64,000 nt of DNA from Weissella confusa (GCA_014332815.1 JACSZT010000008.1:244988-308987), one strand, 5' to 3'. Shown: positions 36,134 through 47,531, numbered from the stretch's first letter. A program made the numbers and translations. Notes: a model not told the origin generated them from the sequence alone.

Positions 36134-36162
36134 CGGACAGTTTACAGCAGTCAGGGTATAAT
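36134..36162 (+). promoter_or_regulatory. Promoter of the hit gene
   Basis: CGGACA (36134-36139), a 17-base spacer and TATAAT (36157-36162) lie in the divergent ecsA-hit gap. Confidence 0.65.
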
Positions 36163-36195
36163 GAAGATAACAGATGATATTTAGGAGGCATTTCC

Positions 36196-36618
36196 ATGGC
36201 AGATGTATTTGATATGATTGTTGCAGGTGATATTCCTGCTTATAAGGTTTATGAAGATGATGACGTATTGGCTTTTCTAGACCTTAGCCAAGTAACGCCT
36301 GGTCACACATTGGTTGTGCCAAAGACGCACGTGGCGGACATCTTTGAATATGATGAAGCTTTGGCTGCGCGTGTTTTGTCAAAGCTACCAAAAATTGCCC
36401 GTGCAATTAAGGCTAGCGACGAAAACATTATTGGCTTGAACATTTTGTCAAACAACGGTGAAGCTGCAGGACAATCTGTCTTCCACTCTCACTTCCACTT
36501 GATTCCACGTTATGCCAATGACGGTTTTGATATTCCAATGCCTGATCACAGTGAACAAACAGCCGAAGACACTTATAAGACACTGGCTGCTAACATCGCC
36601 AGTCATATGGAGGACTAA
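36196..36618 (+). CDS. hit: HIT-family nucleotide-binding hydrolase
   Basis: This 140-residue protein has the histidine triad VFHSHFHLIP near 95-104, with a FLDLSQVTPGHTLVVPK segment near 30. HIT proteins of the Hint branch hydrolyse nucleoside phosphoramidates and similar compounds. The gene is divergent from ecsAB. AGGAGG precedes the ATG. Confidence 0.93.
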   Translation: MADVFDMIVAGDIPAYKVYEDDDVLAFLDLSQVTPGHTLVVPKTHVADIFEYDEALAARVLSKLPKIARAIKASDENIIGLNILSNNGEAAGQSVFHSHFHLIPRYANDGFDIPMPDHSEQTAEDTYKTLAANIASHMED

Positions 36619-36620
36619 GT

Positions 36621-36887
36621 ATGGACGCACTCAAGGATTGGTTTACCAACTTGAAGCAGCAAGTCACACACTTCACGACGGACACGAAGCGGACAGTATC
36701 AGCGACTAAGGATGTGAAGGCATCTCTCGCCAATGTCCAAGCAGAGTTGCCAGCCGTGCAAGCACTTGTGAAAGATGTTCAAATTCAAGTTGAGAAAATG
36801 AATTTCAAGAACAAGCCCCGTTTGGAACGTATCACGGAAGCACAAACTCGCATCCAAGATGCACTCAATTCATTAAAAAAGCATTAA
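36621..36887 (+). CDS. Small helical protein in the hit operon
   Basis: This 88-residue charged helical protein (MDALKDWFTNLKQQ...) starts two bases after the hit stop, so the pair is co-translated. It has no signal or membrane segment and probably forms a coiled coil. The family is common after hit in lactobacilli, but its function is unknown. Confidence 0.7.
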   Translation: MDALKDWFTNLKQQVTHFTTDTKRTVSATKDVKASLANVQAELPAVQALVKDVQIQVEKMNFKNKPRLERITEAQTRIQDALNSLKKH

Positions 36888-36894
36888 GACACTC

Positions 36895-36932
36895 GAAAGC
36901 GCAAACGTTGTTCTGGCAATGTTTGCGCTTTC
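36895..36932 (+). terminator. Terminator of the hit operon
   Basis: GAAAGCGCAAAC (36895-36906) pairs perfectly with GTTTGCGCTTTC (36921-36932). Confidence 0.82.
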
Positions 36933-37060
36933 ATCATATACCAATGTATACCAATTCACATAATTTCCGGTGGTTAATTCAAACATTGTTCAAAATTCCC
37001 CTATAAACTAGTTAGTGTTAAGTCAAACTGACAGTTAATAAGAGAAGGAAATTAAAAAAT

Positions 37061-37828
37061 ATGCGAATTGAAATTGTAGACACAAAGCAAGATGTCACAA
37101 ACGAGACATCAAAGATTCTATTGAACAAGATTTACGATCGTAAGGTACAAAACATTGCCTTGACGGCTGGCACAAGCCCTGTTGCTTCATACGAGCAATG
37201 CTTGGAAAAGTTCACGGAGCGTATCCACGACCCTAACATGCCAAAGTTGCACATGTGGAACTTCGATGAAGTCCCACAAGCTGGTTCTGAAGAAGGTACA
37301 ACGACGTCAACGTTGCGTAAGTACTTCTTGAACCCTGCTGAAATGCCCGCTTACCTTTACCACCGTTTGGACTTGTCAAACTGGGATACATTGGACGAGC
37401 GTTTGGCCGAAGCAAACGGTTTGGACTTTATGTTGCTTGGAATTGGTTCAGATGGTCGTTACGCTGGTAACTTGCCAGGTGTCACGAAGTTTGAAGACGG
37501 TACGCGTTACATCCCTTCTGAAGCTAACGACCAAGTATACGCTGCATTGGTTCACACGGTTGGTTCAGAAGACAAGGTGCCTGAGGGATACGTTGCCATG
37601 GGTCCTAAGACAATTATGAGTGCTAAGGAAATCTTGATGATTGCTTTCGGTAAGAAGAAGGCACAAATCGTTAAGGAAGCTTTCTTTGGCCCAATCAGTG
37701 AAGATGTACCTGCTTCAATCTTGCAAGCCCACCCTAACTTCACGTTGTTGTTGGATCGTGAAGCTGCGGCAGAAATCTTGCCACAACCAGCAGTTGCGCC
37801 TGCAGAAGCTGAAACTATCACACTTTAA
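37061..37828 (+). CDS. Glucosamine-6-phosphate deaminase paralogue with altered active site
   Basis: This 255-residue protein has the sugar-phosphate isomerase fold of NagB: TAGTSP near 35-40 (phosphate loop) and WNFDEVP near 66-72. The catalytic loop, DGH in classical NagB, reads GSDGRYAGNLPG (130-140), with Arg at 133 where the ring-opening His is expected and no Glu at the usual FNEP site. It may be inactive or use another substrate. A C-terminal Ala/Pro/Glu tail (about 238-255) is extra. A second paralogue at 43824 keeps the His. Confidence 0.75.
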   Translation: MRIEIVDTKQDVTNETSKILLNKIYDRKVQNIALTAGTSPVASYEQCLEKFTERIHDPNMPKLHMWNFDEVPQAGSEEGTTTSTLRKYFLNPAEMPAYLYHRLDLSNWDTLDERLAEANGLDFMLLGIGSDGRYAGNLPGVTKFEDGTRYIPSEANDQVYAALVHTVGSEDKVPEGYVAMGPKTIMSAKEILMIAFGKKKAQIVKEAFFGPISEDVPASILQAHPNFTLLLDREAAAEILPQPAVAPAEAETITL

Positions 37829-37844
37829 TAGTTTAATGAGAACA

Positions 37845-37880
37845 AAAATAGCGGTTTGTCAGGCGACAACCGCTATTTTT
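37845..37880 (+). terminator. Terminator
   Basis: AAAATAGCGGTTTGTC pairs with GACAACCGCTATTTTT (one bulge), followed by T residues. Confidence 0.88.
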
Positions 37881-38021
37881 TATTGCACTATGAGAAAATA
37901 CTTATTTATTATTTGATTTCAGCTCATAATCGGCGTAGACTTGTTTCTATCGTTATGACGAATTGCGGAAACAATTTTTCGCTAGACAAAAATATAACCA
38001 GTAAGAGTGAGGTTTTTTCTG

Positions 38022-39491
38022 ATGCAACAGAAACGCGACACCTCCTTCTTCGGCCAACCTCGAGGCCTTATGACCTTGTTCTTCACCGAAATGTGGGAGC
38101 GATTTTCATACTACGGCATGCGTGCCATTTTACTTTTCTACATGATTTATGCGGCCGACAAAGGCGGTTTGGGATTTAACGAAGCCACCGGTGCTGCTAT
38201 CATGTCGATTTATGGGTCAATGGTTTACCTATCGGGAATTGTTGGTGGTTATCTATCTGACCGTGTCCTTGGTCCATGGCGTACCGTTTTCTACGGTGGT
38301 GTCTTGATCATGTTCGGTCACATTGCCTTGGCAATGCCATTGCATGAAATTGGGTTGTTTGGCTCAATTGCCTTGATTACACTCGGAACTGGACTCTTAA
38401 AGCCCAACGTGGCAACAATGGTCGGAAACTTGTATGACGCCAACGATGAACGTCGTGACGCCGGTTTCTCAATCTACGTCTTTGGTATCAACCTCGGTGC
38501 CTTTATCGCACCGTTGCTAGTTGGTTGGTTCCAAGTGCACGTTAACTTCCACGTTGCCTTCTCGTTAGCCGCTATCGGAATGTTCTTCGGTTTGGTGCAA
38601 TATTCATTGGATGGTCGTAAGCACCTTAAGGATGTCTCACACCAAGCACCATCCCCATTACAACCTAATGAAATCGCCCCATTGATGTGGAAGTTAGCCG
38701 GAATCGTTATCGCATTCATTGCCATTATCGGCATTATGGCTGGTACGCACAGTTTGTCAATTAACAGTGTGATTAACTTGTTGACGTTCGTCGCCATCCT
38801 TGTGCCAGTGATTTACTTTGTTGTCATGTTGACCTCAAAGAAGACCACTAAGACAGAACGTAAGCGTGTTTGGGCCTACATTCCCTTGTTCATTGCGGCA
38901 ATGCTGTTCTGGTCAATTGAGGAACAGGGCTCAGTTGTCTTGGCCTTGTTCGCTTCAAATCAAACGGCGCTACACGGTATGCCAGCTTCATGGTTCCAAT
39001 CATTGAATCCATTGTTCATCATGTTGTTCACGCCATTCTTCGTTTGGCTTTGGTCAAAGAAATTGCGCGATAAGCAACCCTCAACTGGCGTAAAGTTCTC
39101 ACTTGGTTTGGCATTTGCTGGTTTGTCATTCGTTTGGATGGCCGTGCCAGGCATGATGTTTGGTGTTAATCACCAATTCAATCCATTGTGGCTAGTTGCT
39201 TCATGGGCATTGGTTGAAGTTGGTGAGATGTTGATTTCACCAGTCGGTTTGTCAGCATCTGCTAAGATGGCCCCCGTTGCCTTCCAAGCGCAAATGTTGA
39301 CGGTCTGGAACTTGTCTGACGCAACGGCACAAGCAGCTAACGCACAATTGGTACAACTTTACTCAAAGTCTACTGAAATCAATTACTTCTTGATTATCGG
39401 TATTATCACGATTGTTGCTGGATTACTCTTGTGGTTCGCAACCAAGAATATTAAAGCCTTGAGCGAAGGTTTGACAGAAACTGCTGAATAA
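38022..39491 (+). CDS. POT-family proton-coupled di-/tripeptide transporter
   Basis: ATG 38022 is chosen because GTGAGG (38007-38012) is its ribosome binding site. The 489-residue protein has about 12-14 hydrophobic helices and the POT signatures FFTEMWERFSYYG near 22 (ExxER proton motif) and FSIYVFGINLGAF near 150. It imports di- and tripeptides using the proton gradient, like lactococcal DtpT. It is a single-gene unit. Confidence 0.93.
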   Translation: MQQKRDTSFFGQPRGLMTLFFTEMWERFSYYGMRAILLFYMIYAADKGGLGFNEATGAAIMSIYGSMVYLSGIVGGYLSDRVLGPWRTVFYGGVLIMFGHIALAMPLHEIGLFGSIALITLGTGLLKPNVATMVGNLYDANDERRDAGFSIYVFGINLGAFIAPLLVGWFQVHVNFHVAFSLAAIGMFFGLVQYSLDGRKHLKDVSHQAPSPLQPNEIAPLMWKLAGIVIAFIAIIGIMAGTHSLSINSVINLLTFVAILVPVIYFVVMLTSKKTTKTERKRVWAYIPLFIAAMLFWSIEEQGSVVLALFASNQTALHGMPASWFQSLNPLFIMLFTPFFVWLWSKKLRDKQPSTGVKFSLGLAFAGLSFVWMAVPGMMFGVNHQFNPLWLVASWALVEVGEMLISPVGLSASAKMAPVAFQAQMLTVWNLSDATAQAANAQLVQLYSKSTEINYFLIIGIITIVAGLLLWFATKNIKALSEGLTETAE

Positions 39492-39497
39492 CAAATG

Positions 39498-39530
39498 AAG
39501 CCTCGCATCTTAGTTGATGTGAGGCTTTTA
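39498..39530 (+). terminator. Terminator of the peptide transporter gene
   Basis: AAGCCTCGCATC (39498-39509) pairs with GATGTGAGGCTT (39516-39527), with one G-T pair, then T residues. Confidence 0.87.
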
Positions 39531-39577
39531 CTTTGGCTGGGGATGGTTTAAAATTTTAAGTCTTAAGGAGAGTTTTC

Positions 39578-40174
39578 ATGCTTATTTCTGATACCACAAT
39601 TAGTTTGGATGATGTTACACCAAACAATACCTACCGTAACGTTCACTTCACCTACTCTAGTCGTGCCATTAACATACAGGATGTCACATTTGAACGTGTG
39701 ACGTTCGACCAAGATGACTTCTCAGATAGCACTTGGTCAGATGTCGTATTTGATCACGTTGATTTATCAAATACTGATTTCGCCAGCGCCATTTTCTATC
39801 GCACTAGCTTTAATAACACCCAGCTAACTGGGGTTAACTTCTCAGGTCTGCAAAGTGAGTGGCGCGATACCGAAATCAACAACTCATTGGCTGATTTCAT
39901 CAACGTCAGCGGGACGACCTTCCAAAACGTCGTGTTCAATAGCACACGTGTTCGTGATAGTTTCTTCCACGGCATTCGCATTAAAAAATCACTTCGTTTT
40001 GTCGAAAGTGACCTTGATAACAGTGATTTTGCTGGTAGTAAGCTGGCAAACCTTGATGTATCAAATGCAAATTTTGAAACCTTATTATTTGATCCAGCCC
40101 TAGCTGCTGGTATGACAATTAATACGTATCAATCCGCCTTGCTTATTCAGAGCCTGGGCATCAACATACACTAA
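39578..40174 (+). CDS. Pentapeptide-repeat protein
   Basis: This 198-residue protein is largely built of A(D/N)LXX-like five-residue repeats with Phe or Leu at the centre (FERVTFDQDDFSD, VDLSNTDFASAIF, SDLDNSDFAGSKL), which fold into a right-handed beta helix. Some relatives mimic DNA and protect gyrase (Qnr, MfpA), but no gyrase-specific loop can be recognised and the function is open. TTAAGGAG precedes the ATG. Confidence 0.85.
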   Translation: MLISDTTISLDDVTPNNTYRNVHFTYSSRAINIQDVTFERVTFDQDDFSDSTWSDVVFDHVDLSNTDFASAIFYRTSFNNTQLTGVNFSGLQSEWRDTEINNSLADFINVSGTTFQNVVFNSTRVRDSFFHGIRIKKSLRFVESDLDNSDFAGSKLANLDVSNANFETLLFDPALAAGMTINTYQSALLIQSLGINIH

Positions 40175-40206
40175 AAAGGGATCGAATATACATTCGATCC
40201 CTTTTT
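40173..40206. terminator. Bidirectional terminator
   Basis: A 15-base perfect stem, 40173-40187 with 40192-40206, around a four-base loop with A and T runs at the ends. It lies between the convergent pentapeptide and oxidase genes. Confidence 0.92.
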
Positions 40207-40243
40207 AAATGCATTATTATCCCTGACAATTCTTAGTTACAAA

Positions 40244-41350
40244 CTAAAATTTCGCTTCAATAATTTTTGCGTGCTTCAATTCGGCCACTGTGTGGGAACC
40301 CGTAAGCTGCATGACAATTTTCAACTCCTCCGCCAAGTGTTCAAATGCTGACTGAACTCCTGCAGCCCCGCCAAGATTGAGCGCCCATAGCATTGGTCGT
40401 CCCAACGCTACGACATCTGCACCAAGCGCAATTGCTTTTGCAATGTCCTCACCCCAACGAATGCCTGAATCAAAGATGATCGGCACACGATGATTAACGG
40501 CTTTCGCAATGTCAGCAAGGACGTCAATCGAAGCCGGTGCACCGTTCAGTTCACGCCCACCGTGATTTGACACCCAAATGCCATCTGCACCACCAGCAAT
40601 GGCTGCCAATGCATCTTCTGGATCTTGAATTCCCTTTACAATCACTGGCAAACCGCTTGCCATATCTTTAATCTTCGTAATATCAGACAACGCTAAGTCT
40701 TGCTTGGCGCGTGCGTATATTTCAGCGATGCTAAGGCCCTCACCTGTACCAGCCGCATTAGAAAAGGCCGCTAAATTATCCATTGGCAACGGAAATTCGA
40801 AGTTATTAATAATATCGGCTTCTCGATAACCACCTAACGTCGAGTCCGCCGTTAAAATAATGGCCTTATACCCCGTTTCAACTGCTTGATTAATCAAAAA
40901 TTGATTAAACTCATCATCACGCGACATATACAGTTGGAAGAACTTTGGCGTTTCCGGTGACGCCTCGGCAACGGCTGCAACACTGGCATTCCCATAGGTC
41001 GACGCGCTGAAAATAGATTTTGCTGCCCCAACACCCTTTACAGTGACGCTTTCCCCACCTTCGTGCATCAATCCTTGGGCAGCAATTGGTGCTGCAATAA
41101 TCGGCATCCCAAGCGGAATGTCAAAGAGCGTTGTCGTCATATCAGGCTCCGCAATGTTTTGAAGCATTCGCGGAATCAATTGATAATGACGAAATGCCGT
41201 TTCGTTATCCTGGAGCACCTGCTCATCCGATGATCCACCATCAACATAACCAAATGCCCCTGACTCCGTTCGTGACTCGACTAAAGTCCGCAAACGTGGC
41301 AAGTCAATGATGTCTAACTTTTCTTCTGCTGTACTTGCGTTGTAAGTCAT
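40244..41350 (-). CDS. lox: FMN-dependent L-lactate oxidase / alpha-hydroxy-acid oxidase
   Basis: ATG 41350 has AGGGGGAT upstream; the longer frame would start in the leader. The 368-residue enzyme has the FMN-dependent alpha-hydroxy-acid dehydrogenase pattern: YVDGGSSDE near 35, FQLYMSRD near 148, SNHGGRELNG (catalytic His and Arg) near 264, and FDSGIRWGEDIAKAIALGAD near 298. It should oxidise lactate to pyruvate, with hydrogen peroxide as product if it is an oxidase. Other 2-hydroxy acids cannot be excluded. A cre-like site lies upstream, so CcpA control is likely. Confidence 0.88.
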   Translation of the reverse strand: MTYNASTAEEKLDIIDLPRLRTLVESRTESGAFGYVDGGSSDEQVLQDNETAFRHYQLIPRMLQNIAEPDMTTTLFDIPLGMPIIAAPIAAQGLMHEGGESVTVKGVGAAKSIFSASTYGNASVAAVAEASPETPKFFQLYMSRDDEFNQFLINQAVETGYKAIILTADSTLGGYREADIINNFEFPLPMDNLAAFSNAAGTGEGLSIAEIYARAKQDLALSDITKIKDMASGLPVIVKGIQDPEDALAAIAGGADGIWVSNHGGRELNGAPASIDVLADIAKAVNHRVPIIFDSGIRWGEDIAKAIALGADVVALGRPMLWALNLGGAAGVQSAFEHLAEELKIVMQLTGSHTVAELKHAKIIEAKF

Positions 41351-41440
41351 TTTAATCCCCCTATTTGTAAAAACAACTTTGTTACTCGCTTCCATATAGT
41401 AAGTGTATACCTAAGATTTAATTTGGCTGTCTTTATATTT

Positions 41441-41454
41441 TGAAAACGCTTACA
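41441..41454 (-). promoter_or_regulatory. cre-like site upstream of the lactate oxidase
   Basis: TGAAAACGCTTACA matches the 14-base cre consensus TGWAANCGNTNWCA at every position, about 90 bases before the oxidase start. Confidence 0.7.
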
Positions 41455-41502
41455 AAACAGTGGACCGATATTCCGGATTGTATGTCCTTGAATGGCTATA
41501 CA

Positions 41503-41538
41503 ACAAAAAAGGATAGCCTGGCGACAACCAATCTATCC
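41503..41538 (-). terminator. Terminator of the DHH phosphoesterase gene
   Basis: On the minus strand GGATAG (41533-41538) pairs with CTATCC (41511-41516), with a T run of six following. The loop is long. Confidence 0.7.
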
Positions 41539-41549
41539 CTACAAACAGT

Positions 41550-42515
41550 TTATTTATTGCGCGCATTCTGAATGATTGTTGGCCAATCCATCACTAACTT
41601 CGCACCCGATGCCTTAGCATGCCCACCACCATTAAAGTAGCCAGCAATGACTGAGACATCAACATCCTTATCCTTCGCAACACGGAATGACAACTTGCCG
41701 TTATTAATGACCAAGCCGAAATCGACATCTGGTAAGTTAGTCAACGCATTCCCGATTTCTGACATCTGGCTAGATGCTGTTGTATAAGCATAGTGGTACG
41801 TCTTGTCAGGCAAAACCAAATCAGCAAATTCAGCCTTTTCTGCCTTCTTAGCAACGTAGTCTTGGTTAGACTTAATACGTTCGTACACCAGCGCCATAAT
41901 CAAGTCTGAGAAGATCGTTGCTAACACGGCACTTGGCACATCAACTTCAGCAAATGTCTTATTCGTTGCTTCATCCATGAACGCACTGAAGCGGTCACGA
42001 CCAATGAAATTGAACACTTCATTGAAGACTTGCGCATGTTGACCAGTTTGTTGCTCATCAGCATAGCGCTCATCTTGCCAAGTCCACGTATCGTACAAGT
42101 TAGTCAACTTAACCAAGACTGGTAGGAATGGTAACTTTGCCAGTGCAGTTTGATTGTCATTAAACGCCAACTCAGTCGCAGAGGACGTACCAGTCTGATC
42201 CGTCACAAATGTGGCATCAACAGTGGCCGATTCCCAAACGTCTTGATTAGAAACGTGGTGGTCATAAACTGTTGGCGTTAGGTTGGTTTGGTTATGGAAC
42301 TTAGCCAACATTTCGGCTGACGGCGTGTTGTCCAAGAAGATTGCTTGGGTATATTGATCATCCCCAGCCAAAACATCTTCCAACACGGCATCAATACCAG
42401 CAGCACCAGCATCTGCATAACGAATATCCGATTCATTTGCCGTCGCATACTTAGCGACTAAGCCTGACATAACGCCATCTAGGTCAGTGTGTGTCACAAT
42501 TAGCGTTTTTGACAT
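41550..42515 (-). CDS. DHH/DHHA1-family phosphoesterase
   Basis: This 321-residue protein has the DHH-family metal motifs HTDLDG (near 9-14), FLDN (near 60) and VYDHHVS (near 83-89), and a C-terminal DHHA1 domain with GGGHAKASGAK. Relatives degrade nanoRNA, pAp or cyclic dinucleotides; the length and C-terminal motif fit the NrnA/oligoribonuclease-like branch, but the substrate is not certain. Single-gene unit. Confidence 0.87.
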   Translation of the reverse strand: MSKTLIVTHTDLDGVMSGLVAKYATANESDIRYADAGAAGIDAVLEDVLAGDDQYTQAIFLDNTPSAEMLAKFHNQTNLTPTVYDHHVSNQDVWESATVDATFVTDQTGTSSATELAFNDNQTALAKLPFLPVLVKLTNLYDTWTWQDERYADEQQTGQHAQVFNEVFNFIGRDRFSAFMDEATNKTFAEVDVPSAVLATIFSDLIMALVYERIKSNQDYVAKKAEKAEFADLVLPDKTYHYAYTTASSQMSEIGNALTNLPDVDFGLVINNGKLSFRVAKDKDVDVSVIAGYFNGGGHAKASGAKLVMDWPTIIQNARNK

Positions 42516-42576
42516 GTTTATTACTTCCTTTGAACTGAATAATACTTATCTCCATCTTACGTTTTGTCGTGACTAA

Positions 42577-43128
42577 TCACAAGTCATGATGTCGGTCGTT
42601 CATTAGTGTCGTTAACTTCCGCATGGTATTCGCATTACGCACGGTTATTCTAGCAAACGCAGTCGTTGTACTAATCCGCAATAATCTGGTTTTATTACGA
42701 AGTTCTGCACCAGTGCTCATGAAAATGAAACGTCTGTACAGCAACACGCGATTTTCAGGTCCAATGTAGGGTGCGAACTCATCCAAGTCTCGTTTCGCTT
42801 CTGCTTCCGAACTGGCAATTATCAAATCATGCCGACCGTCATCTTTGATTCCCCACCAGTCTGGTGAATGACTCATCATATCGTTAATGTCGGCTACCGA
42901 CAATCCGGACAGGTGTATTTCAAAGCCCTCATGTGCTGATAATGCGATACCAAGGCTGGCAAAATCAACCATATCAGATTCAGCATCGGCAACAACATTA
43001 CCAGCATTTCCGAACGTGATGACGTTATGAAACCCCTGTTGTACAAACCATTCACGCAACTCGCTCATTTTGACTTTACGTTTGCCACCGACATTTATCC
43101 CCCGGAGCAAAATCAGATATGTGTTCAT
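42577..43128 (-). CDS. DUF1697-family protein
   Basis: This 183-residue protein has the family start LLRGINVGGKRKVKMSELR and ends with the typical TTAFARITVRNANTMRKL segment. DUF1697 proteins are small cytoplasmic proteins with unknown function. It lies 20 bases after the acetyltransferase gene on the same strand and probably shares its transcript. Confidence 0.87.
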   Translation of the reverse strand: MNTYLILLRGINVGGKRKVKMSELREWFVQQGFHNVITFGNAGNVVADAESDMVDFASLGIALSAHEGFEIHLSGLSVADINDMMSHSPDWWGIKDDGRHDLIIASSEAEAKRDLDEFAPYIGPENRVLLYRRFIFMSTGAELRNKTRLLRISTTTAFARITVRNANTMRKLTTLMNDRHHDL

Positions 43129-43148
43129 TTACCCCTCCAGTACTAACA

Positions 43149-43721
43149 TTAGTCTTCTGACTTGAAATAATCAGTCGCTAAAATACTATAGACCTTACTG
43201 TCAACGTATCGACCATTTGGTAATAACTCATAATCACGCAGTGTTCCTTCATATTGCATGCCAGCCTTTTCCATTACGCGTCCCGAGCCAATATTTTCTG
43301 GTGCGTGGAATGATTCAATGCGGTGCAACTCTAGTTGTTCGAACCCCACCGTGATCACCGTCCGTAGCGCCTCAGTCATAACCCCTTGTCCCCAATAAGC
43401 GTGATTCAAGGCGTACCCAATTTCAGCCGAATTGTTTTTCTCGGTTGGTCGGATATCAATGCTACCAATCATTTTGTTAGTTGCTTTTTCAACAATGACA
43501 TACTTGCCCAGTGGATCAGCTAAATGAAATTTCTTTATGCTGATTTCTAAAGTGTGTGCGATTGATTCCGGCATCGGTACGTGAATCCACTTTAGCACCT
43601 CTGGATTATGAAACATTTCAAACATATCAGCGGCATCTTCTTCAGTCGCATGTCGATACAAAAAGCGCTCGCTCTCAAAGTTATCTAAGTCAGTTACTCT
43701 TTCAATTAAAGTCATCCCCAT
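43149..43721 (-). CDS. GNAT-family N-acetyltransferase (RimJ/RimL type)
   Basis: This 190-residue protein has the RimJ/RimL-type GNAT layout: TERFLYRHATEEDA-like N-terminus, IGSIDIRP strand near 93, EIGYALNHAYWGQGVMTEAL (acetyl-CoA loop) near 107 and AGMQYEGTLRDY near 155. It transfers an acetyl group to the N-terminus of a protein or a small amine; the substrate is unknown. It is first in a two-gene unit with DUF1697. Confidence 0.88.
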   Translation of the reverse strand: MGMTLIERVTDLDNFESERFLYRHATEEDAADMFEMFHNPEVLKWIHVPMPESIAHTLEISIKKFHLADPLGKYVIVEKATNKMIGSIDIRPTEKNNSAEIGYALNHAYWGQGVMTEALRTVITVGFEQLELHRIESFHAPENIGSGRVMEKAGMQYEGTLRDYELLPNGRYVDSKVYSILATDYFKSED

Positions 43722-43766
43722 TACCCCCGTAAAACCAAGTTTTAGTCAGTATACGAGCTTCAGTCG

Positions 43767-43818
43767 ATAAAAACAAATACAACCTCAATCGCCGCAAGAA
43801 CAGCCACTGAGGTTGTAT
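43767..43818 (-). terminator. Terminator of the second nagB-like gene
   Basis: ATACAACCTCA on the minus strand (43808-43818) pairs perfectly with TGAGGTTGTAT (43778-43788); TTTGTTTTT follows. Confidence 0.82.
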
Positions 43819-43823
43819 TTGTA

Positions 43824-44636
<813 letters not shown>

Positions 44637-44680
44637 CTATTGTTGATTTTGTGCGTCAAATGCGTATATGTCTTTTTTAT

Positions 44681-44710
44681 CAAAAAAGACCGCGCCATTC
44701 AGCACGGTCT
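44681..44710 (-). terminator. Terminator of the 6-phospho-beta-glucosidase gene
   Basis: On the minus strand AGACCGTGC (44702-44710) pairs with GCGCGGTCT (44687-44695), then a T run. It lies about 100 bases after the gene; an extra inverted repeat (44715-44724 with 44793-44802) fills the trailer. Confidence 0.8.
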
Positions 44711-44808
44711 GTAAGATGCCCATCAATTAATTATTTGAGATTGTGATATTTTAATTTTAAGGTAGCGTTGGTCCTACAAGGATATAAGCGATGATGGGCA
44801 TCATATTG

Positions 44809-46290
<1,482 letters not shown>

Positions 46291-46313
46291 TTATGTCGTT
46301 TCGATAACAATAT

Positions 46314-46327
46314 TGTAAACGCTTTCT
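46314..46327 (-). promoter_or_regulatory. cre-like site upstream of the glucosidase
   Basis: TGTAAACGCTTTCT matches the cre consensus at 13 of 14 positions. Confidence 0.65.
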
Positions 46328-46389
46328 TCTGATGAGAAGCACCGATTTTTGACCTTAATTGACGTATTTTTATCGATGACATACTTCAC

Positions 46390-46424
46390 AAAAAAACATG
46401 ATGACTCCATCTGAATCACCATGT
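46390..46424 (-). terminator. Terminator of the epimerase-like gene
   Basis: On the minus strand ACATGGTGA (46416-46424) pairs with TCATCATGT (46396-46404), with one mismatch, followed by a run of seven T. Confidence 0.82.
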
Positions 46425-46432
46425 GGACAGTT

Positions 46433-47347
46433 CTATGCCAATATCGTTCTAACTCCGTCAGCAAATGAGGTCACTTTAAACGTTGGAAAGCGCTTCGTAA
46501 ATTTGTCAGTTACAAATATGTTGTCGTATTGATAACGAACCAGTATTTCAAGTTGCTCAGCGCGAATATGATTTTCACGTGCTTCTTCGCGAAATACGTC
46601 TAATGAGATAATGTCGTACGTTACCTCGTGCCCAACAACTTGTTCAGTTAAGGCAATCAAATCTTTATAGCTGATGCCTGGTTCAGTGGGCAAATGCCAA
46701 GTTTGCCCGTAAGCATCGGGCGTATTTCCTAACAATGCCAACGCACGACTTGCATCGGGCGTCCAAATAAACGTTCTTAAAACAGTGTCGTTTACAGGTA
46801 CTTGTGGTGTTTGACCGGCTTTAATACGATCAAAAAGCATCCCGTTTGTAATCCCTTGCGTACGATCGGGTCCATAAAATTCTGGCGCACGTCCAATCAC
46901 CGCTTGCAAACCTTCATTGTCCATTGCAGCTAATAGTCGTGTTGCAATTTTTGATCGCACCACTGATTTGCGCCCCACTGGCACGAATGGACTTGCTTCC
47001 ATTTGAGGTGTCGCATCTTTTCTGTACATATACGTATTATCAAAAAATGCTAACTTAGCATCAGCTTTAATTGTTGCTTGAATCACATTCTCAACAATTA
47101 GCGGAAATTGTTCTTCCCAAGTCGTTGCATCCATTGGTAATCCCACGGTGAAGTATACAACTTCGCTGCCGGCTATTGCCTCAAATGTTTGCGCTGGGTC
47201 CGTTAAGTCAGCGACCATCAACTCATCAGTGTCATGAATTTTCTGGGGATGCCGACCGACTAAGCGAATTTCCTTGGTGTAATGTTGATATAAATCTTTG
47301 GCAAGTACCGTCCCAATTTGGCCGTTACTTCCTAGTATTGTTTGCAT
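46433..47347 (-). CDS. NAD(P)-dependent epimerase/NmrA-like protein
   Basis: ATG 47347 is chosen because GGTGG lies seven bases upstream. The 304-residue protein starts with a Rossmann glycine loop LGSNGQIGTVLA (near 5-16) and has DNTYMY near 105 and RAPEFYGP near 152 where extended short-chain dehydrogenases have their catalytic or substrate strands. The classical YxxxK is not clear (VVRSKIAT follows). It may be an atypical SDR or NmrA-like redox sensor; the substrate is unknown. Confidence 0.78.
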   Translation of the reverse strand: MQTILGSNGQIGTVLAKDLYQHYTKEIRLVGRHPQKIHDTDELMVADLTDPAQTFEAIAGSEVVYFTVGLPMDATTWEEQFPLIVENVIQATIKADAKLAFFDNTYMYRKDATPQMEASPFVPVGRKSVVRSKIATRLLAAMDNEGLQAVIGRAPEFYGPDRTQGITNGMLFDRIKAGQTPQVPVNDTVLRTFIWTPDASRALALLGNTPDAYGQTWHLPTEPGISYKDLIALTEQVVGHEVTYDIISLDVFREEARENHIRAEQLEILVRYQYDNIFVTDKFTKRFPTFKVTSFADGVRTILA

Positions 47348-47502
47348 GTTAATTGCCACCTTTCCCTATCCGCAATATATCATAGTCTGTGGTCTTTTAA
47401 GCTAGGTATCAAAAATTTTAATTTTTGCGTATAACTCACTTAATTTTTGCCGACCTTGTTGATAAACCTGGTTAATTAGCTTGAAAATTGTTACATTTCC
47501 TT

Positions 47503-47516
47503 TGAAAGCGGTTTCA
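47503..47516 (+). promoter_or_regulatory. cre-like site abutting the ribosome binding site of the esterase
   Basis: TGAAAGCGGTTTCA fits the cre consensus fully and ends one base before AAGGAGG (47518-47524), a position that would block transcription of the gene. Confidence 0.7.
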
Positions 47517-47531
47517 AAAGGAGGTCTCACA

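Noticed and set aside
44715..44802. Inverted repeat GATGCCCATC / GATGGGCATC as a small RNA gene
   Set aside because: The arms are 68 bases apart in the 3' trailer of the glucosidase gene and there is no promoter; it is mentioned only with the terminator.
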